A DNA stretch of 64,000 nucleotides, from positions 33,645-97,644 of the forward strand of contig JAPDPR010000007.1 of the NCBI GenBank assembly GCA_034506335.1, written 5' to 3'. Below the pieces are notes generated by a model that did no database searches, was not told where the DNA came from, and saw only the letters and a list, made by a program, of their open reading frames with translations. How positions within the stretch are numbered: the stretch's first letter is position 1; every line of letters starts with the position of its first letter. This DNA is from a candidate division KSB1 bacterium (GTDB lineage: Bacteria; Zhuqueibacterota; Zhuqueibacteria; JANLFK01; Oleimicrobiaceae). The position numbers and the translations under genes were made by a program. Positions 17,730-24,405 of this stretch are shown piece by piece.

Positions 17730-18569
17730 TCACGCCCCATCGGATCGGGACAGAGCCCCGCCATCTAACAATGCCTTCCTCCTCTCATCACAGGCGGGGC
17801 ATTCTCCTGGCGGACAGAGAAGGCGATGAGCGAACTTGCGGAAAAAAGGCACACCCTCGTCAAGGAGCAGCTTCACCCCCAGGCAATAGGCCCAAAAGCT
17901 CCCTCTTGTCACACGCTGCACGAGGCGCCGCTGCAAGAGGTGTTCTTCAAAGGCTAGAAAACCCTTCGAACAGCCAGGAACTTCGCGCAGTGGCTGCTCC
18001 CCTGTTGTGGAAACCCCGATCGGCAACACTCCCATGTAGTGCCAGGGGAATATCGCCACCCACGGCACCGGCGCCTTGACTTCAAGGTAGTGGCAGAAGC
18101 TTAGGGCAGAAAAATCGGTGGCTAGCAAGAGCACGGAGGCATGGTCTTGCCGAGCGAGCCATTCAAGTACACTCCCTTCTCCCAGTGGGCTCGCGGGGGC
18201 GTTGTCCGCGGCAGTTTCCCGCGCCGCTTGTCCCCAGAGGCAAAATGAGTGCGTAGCAGAGAGAGTTCTAACAACCCCTGGCATGGTGCGGAACACTTCT
18301 GAAAGTGCACCGACCTTGCTGGGCGTGGACTGTGGATCGAAGACCTCTCCCCTGCTGTCCAAGCGCTTGAAACAGTAAGTGAAGGCAGGCATCAGGACCG
18401 AGCCTCGCTGTCCAACCTTCCGCTGCAGCACCCGGATGAAATCTTGAGCATTCAAGCCAGGAAAAGCAGCGCGCAATCTGCGCAATGAGGAATGGACCAT
18501 CACGTGGTGACCCACGTCTACGCCCAGCGCGCCCAAAAACTCGGCGAAATGAGCTCCAGGTTGGTGCAT
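17730..18569 (-). CDS. AAC(3)-fold (Antibiotic_NAT) N-acyltransferase
   Basis: A 279-residue protein of the aminoglycoside 3-N-acetyltransferase family. These enzymes move an acetyl group from acetyl-CoA to an amine, usually of an amino sugar. Visible family signatures are MVHSSLRRL near residue 25, GSVLMPAFTYCF near 55, and FDPQSTPSKVGALSEVFR with the following GVVRTLSATHSFCLWG near 80-115. The C-terminus carries a Cys cluster, CPPGECPAC, perhaps a metal site. The start ATG at 18569 has only a weak purine-rich stretch before it; an in-frame stop 20 codons upstream excludes a long extension. It lies 191 bases after the HGSNAT-like gene at the end of cassette 1. In this context the substrate is more likely a glycan amino sugar than an antibiotic (inference). 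Confidence 0.8.
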   Translation of the reverse strand: MHQPGAHFAEFLGALGVDVGHHVMVHSSLRRLRAAFPGLNAQDFIRVLQRKVGQRGSVLMPAFTYCFKRLDSRGEVFDPQSTPSKVGALSEVFRTMPGVVRTLSATHSFCLWGQAARETAADNAPASPLGEGSVLEWLARQDHASVLLLATDFSALSFCHYLEVKAPVPWVAIFPWHYMGVLPIGVSTTGEQPLREVPGCSKGFLAFEEHLLQRRLVQRVTRGSFWAYCLGVKLLLDEGVPFFRKFAHRLLCPPGECPACDERRKALLDGGALSRSDGA

Positions 18570-18760
18570 GTCTTTTCGTCTTCGATAAGCATAAGCAGCA
18601 TGTTCTTGAGGGCGTACCCACGACCCCGCCCGTCAGGTAGTAGATGGCACCATCGCCGAACAAGAACCACGGGGGAAACTATGGCACTCGGGACATGGGC
18701 TAATTCGCCATCAAACGTCTATCGAACCGAGGAATGGTCTTGCGCCAGGAGAGGCCTTCT

Positions 18761-19864
18761 TCAGATTTTCCAGAAAATTCTGCGGCGATACATCCAGTAA
18801 AGGATTAACCACCAGACGAGGACATATGCACATGTGTACGTCCACGACGCCGCAGTCGCGCCCAGAACGGAATCCAGCCACCGCCACAGCGCTTCGCGGA
18901 CCGACATCGTTGTGCCCCCAACTTGAACCTGCCACTCCTGCAGGGTGTGGACGCGCACCATGACGGAGAGGAAATAGGCAGTAATGGCATTCATCCCGAA
19001 GACCACAAAAGGAAATGCCCAGGACTTGTATCCCCGCCCTTCAATAAGCCAGTGGAAGAGGGCAAGGAGAACCGTGGCGATTCCTACCGCAAAGAGGACG
19101 AACGAGGCAGTCCAAAGAGCCTTGATCAGCGGCAGCTGGAGACCCAATAGGAGGCCACCCCCTGTGCAGGCCAAGCCGATGAACGCAAGAGTGCGGACGC
19201 GGCTCCCCACAGCGCCCGTTCCGCTGCGAAGGATGTCGCCCACAATGCTACCCCCGCATACTAGGGCACCGGTCGGTACTACCGAAACGGCGCCAGCTAG
19301 GTGCAACTGGGCAAGGTACTTGTCATTCACGTAGCTGATAATGTTGCAGTCGGGAAGGAGCGTACCACCAGGACAGCCGGCGAAGGGCACGAAGGAAAGG
19401 AGCACCCAATGAGCCGCCAGGAGCAGCACCGCCAACCCTGTGCGGAGCGCAGGAGAAAGGGCGTACGCGCATGCCCCTACCAGGTAGGCTAGGCCGATCA
19501 GCTGGAGGACATCGAGGCCGACTACCACCCGCCTGGCAGTACTGGAAACAAGCACGATACCCAACAAGACCAAGATCCCAGCGCGCCGCGCGGCCTTTGT
19601 CAGGTAAGAGAGATGCGTGCCGCCTTTTGCTCTAAAGGCGCCGTAGGAAAACGGAATGGCCACGCCCACGCAATACAAGAACCAGGGGAAAATCAGGTCG
19701 CAGAAGGTTACTCGGCCTCCCCAGGGGGCATGACGAAACCATGAAGGATAGGCCTGGTCGTGCACGGTGTTGTTGACCATGAGCATGGCGGCGATGGTGA
19801 ACCCGCGCAGAGCATCCAACGACACGAGTCGCTTCTGCGAGACAAAGGAGAGGCTCTGGGCCAT
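18761..19864 (-). CDS. HGSNAT-like (DUF5009) membrane N-acetyltransferase
   Basis: A 367-residue multi-pass membrane protein of the heparan-alpha-glucosaminide N-acetyltransferase type. It opens with the family signature RLVSLDALRGFTIAAMLMVNN, has a CDLIFPWFLYCVGVAIPFS segment in the second helix region, about ten hydrophobic segments, and ends RRRIFWKI. The human homologue acetylates terminal glucosamine from acetyl-CoA across the lysosomal membrane; bacterial relatives are common in polysaccharide-utilisation loci but poorly characterised. ATG 19864 gives a sensible N-terminus without a clear ribosome-binding site. A GTG at 19897, overlapping the preceding gene, is the alternative. It follows barrel-like gene B by 13 bases. 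A longer relative lies at 55994-57460, also beside a GHL10-like gene. Confidence 0.82.
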   Translation of the reverse strand: MAQSLSFVSQKRLVSLDALRGFTIAAMLMVNNTVHDQAYPSWFRHAPWGGRVTFCDLIFPWFLYCVGVAIPFSYGAFRAKGGTHLSYLTKAARRAGILVLLGIVLVSSTARRVVVGLDVLQLIGLAYLVGACAYALSPALRTGLAVLLLAAHWVLLSFVPFAGCPGGTLLPDCNIISYVNDKYLAQLHLAGAVSVVPTGALVCGGSIVGDILRSGTGAVGSRVRTLAFIGLACTGGGLLLGLQLPLIKALWTASFVLFAVGIATVLLALFHWLIEGRGYKSWAFPFVVFGMNAITAYFLSVMVRVHTLQEWQVQVGGTTMSVREALWRWLDSVLGATAASWTYTCAYVLVWWLILYWMYRRRIFWKI

Positions 19865-19877
19865 GGAGGAAAGGTTC

Positions 19878-20516
19878 TCAGAATGCAGTTTGCACACCGA
19901 AAGTGCAGAAAAGGCTCTGGAGGCCGCTCACGTTTTCCAGGCGCAAAGCGAGCGCAGGCCAGAGCTCGCCCACGATCAGGCGGTAGCCAATTTCAACAAG
20001 AATGCCGAACCGGCCGCCCAATGCCATGCGCGCCCCCATACCACCCTCAAAGGCCCAGCTCCATTGGTCCTGCTCGCGCGCCGGCACAAACACTTCTGCC
20101 AGCTGATACGCTCCGCGTGTGGCTCGCCAATGGTGCAAACCCACGCCGCCGCCAGCAAAGACCTGTAGCCGACGCCAGGAGGCCAAGGCATGACTTGCGC
20201 GCACCGTCGCACTTACGGAACCAAAATACAGATCAAGGTCACGGTAGTAGAGGCGCGATGTATTCTCCTTGGCCAGTTCAAGGAGCTCCATGCCCACCCG
20301 CCACGACCAGCCGCTAGCATCCCATCGTCCCACCTGAATCCCCCCAAAGCGTTGGCTCGGCGCAAACCACTCTTTCAAAGTGCCAATAGGCGCGACCGTC
20401 CCCCAGTGTAACTGTACGCACCACTGACTTTGCTCCTCGGCCGCAAACAACTCATTCCCTGCCCTAATAAGAACACTCAGTGTTGCCAAGACAAAAACTC
20501 GTTTCAGGGTGTGCAC
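19878..20516 (-). CDS. Cassette 1 protein B, predicted small outer-membrane barrel
   Basis: A 212-residue protein of no family I recognise. The GTG at 20516 is chosen because GGAGAG lies 8 bases upstream and a signal peptide follows directly (TLKRVFVLATLSVLI). The mature part alternates hydrophobic and polar residues in strand-sized blocks rich in Trp and Tyr, as in small outer-membrane barrels. It is a paralogue of the protein at 42537-43187. Shared blocks are a W-rich first strand ending AP(I/V)G(T/S)L, an internal GGGV/SGGV block, and the near-terminal pattern YRL(I/V)(V/L)G(E/D)LWP followed by VSG(L/F)Q. It follows protein A by 28 bases, as in cassette 2. The position implies a role with the TonB receptor, S and PorV proteins. 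Confidence 0.62.
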   Translation of the reverse strand: MHTLKRVFVLATLSVLIRAGNELFAAEEQSQWCVQLHWGTVAPIGTLKEWFAPSQRFGGIQVGRWDASGWSWRVGMELLELAKENTSRLYYRDLDLYFGSVSATVRASHALASWRRLQVFAGGGVGLHHWRATRGAYQLAEVFVPAREQDQWSWAFEGGMGARMALGGRFGILVEIGYRLIVGELWPALALRLENVSGLQSLFCTFGVQTAF

Positions 20517-20544
20517 GGGGACGGCTCTCCCTGGCTTGTCTCCC

Positions 20545-21291
20545 TCAGTACAAAAAGACCAATGCGCCCACCAGCTCCCCAAGTGTGGTCATGGGGAAGC
20601 GTTCGTAGCTCCTCCCTCCTGCGGGAAAGATGCGGCCGCATGCAGCACTTACGCGTAAGCATACGTAGCGTTGCACCATCAACTCGCACCCCACCTCAAA
20701 CCGCGCGGCGTACACAACACCTTTGCGCACCTCCGCATGGTTGTAGTAGTCGTAAACAAACACATAGTTCAGTTCTGGAAAATGCTTCTCCCAGACTTCG
20801 TGCAGGCGGAGCGTCCGCTCATAGAACAACGCTCCCGCGCCAACTGCCAGATGCAGTGCGGCCTTCCCTTTGTCCGGCCAACGCAGCGTGACAAGCGGCA
20901 TTAGTTCGGTCATGTAGAGGTGTTGATCAGGCGTGAACGTGGCTCGATATGACTTGTCCCTTGACTGGAGATCGCGCACATAGTTGCCGTAGAATCGCTG
21001 CCAAAAGGCCCACCCCCACTGCTCCACTGCCCTGTCCTGCTCGATCTGTAGGTCGAAATAGCCTGCCCGTATCCCGAGGCCAACCGCGCGTGTGAGGCGG
21101 AAAGAGGCGGCGCATCCCGTCGCCCAACCGTTCACTTGCCGCAGGCCCTGACCCTTCTTTAGTCCAAACCCATGGTCATAGGCCGCCCAGGCGCTCACAG
21201 ACACAGGCTGCAACTTCTGGGCAGAGGCCCCGCTCCAGAGCACCCAAAGCCCCACCACGAGACAGGCTACTCTGCCAACGCTTGAATTCAC
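20545..21291 (-). CDS. Cassette 1 protein A, predicted outer-membrane barrel
   Basis: A 248-residue exported protein without a known family. The GTG at 21291 has GAGGAG 8 bases upstream; an earlier GTG at 21300 overlaps that site and is unlikely. Residues 1-25 form a signal peptide ending near GASAQ. The mature sequence is strand-like and ends ELVGALVFLY. It matches the protein at 43200-44018 along its length: an aromatic stretch (EQWGWAFWQRFY against DEWEWDYWEKTY), (A/S)xFxPxQ, GAGxLFYER against VDLFYREL, and VWEKHF against DWTKRF. The order is PorV-like, then A, then B in both cassettes. A barrel fold is inference from composition. Confidence 0.62.
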   Translation of the reverse strand: MNSSVGRVACLVVGLWVLWSGASAQKLQPVSVSAWAAYDHGFGLKKGQGLRQVNGWATGCAASFRLTRAVGLGIRAGYFDLQIEQDRAVEQWGWAFWQRFYGNYVRDLQSRDKSYRATFTPDQHLYMTELMPLVTLRWPDKGKAALHLAVGAGALFYERTLRLHEVWEKHFPELNYVFVYDYYNHAEVRKGVVYAARFEVGCELMVQRYVCLRVSAACGRIFPAGGRSYERFPMTTLGELVGALVFLY

Positions 21292-21303
21292 CAACGGCAC
21301 TCC

Positions 21304-22272
21304 TCAAAACTCTGCAGAAAAGCTCACGCGCAACACTGACTGAAGGCGGTGATAGTCGGTGTGCGCCAAGTCAAAACAGACGAGCCCACGGCCTGTCCTC
21401 TTCTTGACACCAAATCCGAGGGTGAGGCCCTCCTCGTCATAGTTGAACTTGTACCCGGTCCGTAGCGCCACGAGATCTGCCAACCAGCACTCTGCTCCCA
21501 CGTGCAGACGCTCGCTATAGTCGCTCGGATGCAAAGCGTCGGCCGCAACCGTGAGGCGGTACTGGCTGCTGGTGCTCCCCAAGAGCTCCATGGCCGCCCC
21601 AAGCCGAAAAACCATAGGCATCTTGAACGAGTCGCCGATGTATCGGCTATCCACACCAAAGTTCTGCACATAGCCTCCCAGGCGCAGGGAACGGAATCCG
21701 GTCGTGTAGACCATCCCCAAATCGACGAGAACGTTATCGGAGCTATAAACGGCAATTCGTTCGCGCACATAGCGCAGGGTTAAGCCGTAGGAAAACCAAG
21801 CGGTGGCTTGATGGGCATAGGACAGCCCTATCGCCAGAGCTTCGGCGCTGTAGGTGCCACGTACGATGTAAGCACCACCTGGATTGTCAATATCGGCATT
21901 GACGGTTTCTACCATCTCACCTAGATCGAGCCGGTTGACGCCAAGTCCGCACACGCCCATGCGCCCGGGAAGCCGCAATGCAAGTGCGCACGCCTGGTGA
22001 CTCGTCTCTGCCAGGTACGGGGCATAGGACACGCTCAGCGCCCGCATGCCGCCAAGGTGCGCAAGGAGGGCGGGATTGACAAAAAGCGCCTCCGGACCGG
22101 CATCAACCAGCGCCACGCCCACATCACCCAGAGCCGCCACGCGGGCAGTGACCGGTATCTCAAGAAATGTGTAGCCAGCCGTGCCCACCTTGCGAAACTG
22201 CGCCTGGCCTGGAATGGCGACTGCCACGGCAAGCAGGAGCGCCAGAACCGGTCTGTGCATTGCGCACTTCAT
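21304..22272 (-). CDS. PorV/PorQ-like (UPF0164) outer-membrane protein, cassette 1
   Basis: A 322-residue PorV-like protein. GAGGTG lies 5 bases before ATG 22272 and a signal peptide ends near IPGQAQ. The mature start carries the family motif TFLEIPVTARVAALGDVG, then LFVNPALLAHL, and later ALRTGYKFNYDEEGLTLGFG, with an aromatic C-terminus (VSFSAEF). It resembles the cassette 2 protein (44022-44975) most closely, including GYVQNFGVDSRYI against ASLHNFGLDSKYA, and the cassette 3 protein less. It starts 4 bases after the S gene, indicating tight cotranscription. PorV in T9SS binds C-terminal sorting domains; adjacency to a sorted protein suggests a dedicated pair (inference). Confidence 0.83.
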   Translation of the reverse strand: MKCAMHRPVLALLLAVAVAIPGQAQFRKVGTAGYTFLEIPVTARVAALGDVGVALVDAGPEALFVNPALLAHLGGMRALSVSYAPYLAETSHQACALALRLPGRMGVCGLGVNRLDLGEMVETVNADIDNPGGAYIVRGTYSAEALAIGLSYAHQATAWFSYGLTLRYVRERIAVYSSDNVLVDLGMVYTTGFRSLRLGGYVQNFGVDSRYIGDSFKMPMVFRLGAAMELLGSTSSQYRLTVAADALHPSDYSERLHVGAECWLADLVALRTGYKFNYDEEGLTLGFGVKKRTGRGLVCFDLAHTDYHRLQSVLRVSFSAEF

Positions 22273-22276
22273 ACAG

Positions 22277-24391
22277 TCACCTCACGACACAAAACTTGCC
22301 GATGCGGGTGGCCCCTCTCGTCGCCTGCGCGTGCGAGGTAAGGTGGTAAATGTAGCAACCGCTCTCCGCAAACTGACCAAAATCGGTAACCTGATCCCAT
22401 TGCGCAATTCCGGTATCCTCGGTGTGTTCAATTGTCGCGACCAAGTCGCCGCGGATGGTGTAAATCCGGATGGTACACGGGCTTGGGATATTCATGAACG
22501 AGATTACATCCTGAGCACCAGGTGTAATGAAGCCCGAACGCATGACAAAAGGATTGGGCACAACGAGCACCTGGTCAAGCGTCGTGTTGACCGCCGAAAA
22601 TGTGGCCACAAATGGGGTAGTTGTATGATTCGGGTAGAAAGAGCTCTCCAATACAGGGACCCGGTTGCTATTGGTCTCCGGGAAGACGGCGGTGAGGTCA
22701 GGAGGCCAGTGATCATGGCCCGTATCGAAAGCAGAAACAGCGTAGTAGTATCCAAAACCAACGACGACCTGAGAGTCGACAAAGGTGTAAGTGTGCGAAA
22801 TCGGGTCAAAATACCTTGGATCGCTGATCTGTACCTCTGCAATTCGCTGCCAGGGGCCTATGGGCAAATAGTCAGAGCGATAGATGCGATAGCCGGCCAC
22901 ATCATAGGCCTCCTGACCAGAATAGTCCTGGTCCGGCAGGAGCTCTCCCGCAGCATCCCAGCGGATAATGTTCCCCACCCTCGTACCGGTCAGTCGCGCA
23001 AGCTCTATGTGCTCCGGCGCGGCAGGCGGATCCGGCACGTTGTACTGATGGTCGAAATTGAACTGAGCTCTTTGTGCCGTGGCGTTGAGGTCCGCCAGGC
23101 TTGCCTTGGCAATGTCTTGCTCCGTAGTGGCGGGGTCAAACACCACCTCAGAGCTCACGCTGCCAACCAATTCGGCCATCACCACGCGCAGCGAATCACC
23201 CGGACCAAGGTCCCAGGGCCCCAGCGAAACCATTGTCCACATCCGGGACCTCCCCCAGCGCTCGTCAGCCAGGCCTTGAGGAAAGAGTATGGCCTGGTAG
23301 GTATTGCGCAGGTCCCTCATGGCACTGTACCACTGCTCGTTCGTCTCGAGGCCGGTGAAGGGAAAAGCGTGCGCCGGCTCGCTCACGGACCAACCCACCT
23401 GATTGATGGCATTGACCTGACCGCGTTTGTTTGGCGAAACATACAGGAACTTGATCCCTGCGAATGCGGGTGCCAGCCATTCTTTGCCGCCCCGTGGGCC
23501 GCCACTGCCATACACATAGGGGTCGAATTTCTCGTTGCCGGGGGCTTGGGTGTAGTCATCCGCCCAGCCATAGACCATTCTCTGCCGCGCATCATACAAG
23601 AAACGGTTGTTCAAGGCTCCTGGCGGCAACTGAGGAAAGAGCATGGTCCATCCCCGCGCGTTGATGGAAAAGGCGTAGGTGAAAAGCACGTACAGGTCCT
23701 GGACAACGGAGTCCTGGGCGAGCATCCGATAGACTTCTGGCGAGGCCACCTGTGGGTCGAAGATATGCCCCTCGCGGGCTATGTTGGTGATGACGTATTC
23801 GATGATGATGTACTTCTCATCCTTTGCGGACCCGCTCCAACACCGGACCGTCCGCTTTACCCGCACGGGCAAGAAACGAGGGGGACGATATGGAAAGCGG
23901 TATTGCGGGTTGAACTCCCACGCTGTGTCAATCACCTCTTCCGCTTCTCCAGGGTCTGTACGCAGCCAATAGTTCTCACCGTTGGGCCAGCGCAGGCGGT
24001 GGCGGAGGAGAAGGTATGGGCTGTCGGTGGGGGATAGCCCGACCGAGGTCGCAAACATAGCCCAATCGGCAACTCCCCAGACGCTGTCCCGGGTGGAGGG
24101 GCGCAATCCGCCGGCCCAAAATCCGCCCCCCACGTGGTGGCTGGTGCCTCCGCCCACTTGGCGTGGAATCAGCTCCGGGTCGAAGCCTGGCCAGTCCATC
24201 CCGTAGCCCTTACGTGCCCAGTTCTGGAATACCGGCCCCATCTTGGCCACGTTCACGGTCTCCCATAGCTGTCCTCGCGTAAGCGGTATGGCCGTGGCTT
24301 CCACTTGCGCAGCGCTCCTCACTGCGAGGCCCGCGCAGACCGCAGCCGCGGCTAGCAAAAGGCACCAGCGAAACGCACTCTCTTGTCGCAT
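22277..24391 (-). CDS. Secreted sorted protein S, cassette 1
   Basis: A 704-residue protein of unknown function. ATG 24391 is preferred to a TTG at 24409 because a signal peptide follows directly (MRQESAFRWCLLLAAAA). The N-terminal 440 residues share a distinctive pattern with the cassette 2 S protein: LTRGQLWETVN against LTRGRLWHSFY, YGMDWPGF against YGLDWPGF, EAEEVIDT in both, and RTVRCWSGS against RTVRQWSGS. Residues about 450-560 form a fibronectin-III-like region (AYDVAGYRIYRS). The last 95 residues are a FlgD-Ig/T9SS-type sorting module with VVPNPFVM, CTIRIYTIRGDLV and the end KFCVVR. It lies 14 bases after the TonB receptor and 4 before the PorV-like gene. It may be a surface glycan-binding or processing protein; no catalytic motif is recognised. 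Confidence 0.72.
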   Translation of the reverse strand: MRQESAFRWCLLLAAAAVCAGLAVRSAAQVEATAIPLTRGQLWETVNVAKMGPVFQNWARKGYGMDWPGFDPELIPRQVGGGTSHHVGGGFWAGGLRPSTRDSVWGVADWAMFATSVGLSPTDSPYLLLRHRLRWPNGENYWLRTDPGEAEEVIDTAWEFNPQYRFPYRPPRFLPVRVKRTVRCWSGSAKDEKYIIIEYVITNIAREGHIFDPQVASPEVYRMLAQDSVVQDLYVLFTYAFSINARGWTMLFPQLPPGALNNRFLYDARQRMVYGWADDYTQAPGNEKFDPYVYGSGGPRGGKEWLAPAFAGIKFLYVSPNKRGQVNAINQVGWSVSEPAHAFPFTGLETNEQWYSAMRDLRNTYQAILFPQGLADERWGRSRMWTMVSLGPWDLGPGDSLRVVMAELVGSVSSEVVFDPATTEQDIAKASLADLNATAQRAQFNFDHQYNVPDPPAAPEHIELARLTGTRVGNIIRWDAAGELLPDQDYSGQEAYDVAGYRIYRSDYLPIGPWQRIAEVQISDPRYFDPISHTYTFVDSQVVVGFGYYYAVSAFDTGHDHWPPDLTAVFPETNSNRVPVLESSFYPNHTTTPFVATFSAVNTTLDQVLVVPNPFVMRSGFITPGAQDVISFMNIPSPCTIRIYTIRGDLVATIEHTEDTGIAQWDQVTDFGQFAESGCYIYHLTSHAQATRGATRIGKFCVVR

Positions 24392-24405
24392 GCAAGCTCT
24401 CACAC

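Noticed and set aside
17755..17800. GCCCCGCC/GGCGGGGC inverted repeat as a terminator
   Set aside because: It lies inside the AAC(3)-like coding end, has a 30-base loop and no U-tract.
18570..18760. Possible N-terminal extension of the AAC(3)-like protein or a small gene
   Set aside because: An in-frame stop lies about 20 codons upstream with no start codon between; other frames lack features.
22181..24037. Long plus-strand open frame (618 codons)
   Set aside because: Antisense to the PorV start and the S protein of cassette 1, which have paralogues in cassette 2; nothing recognisable in the translation.
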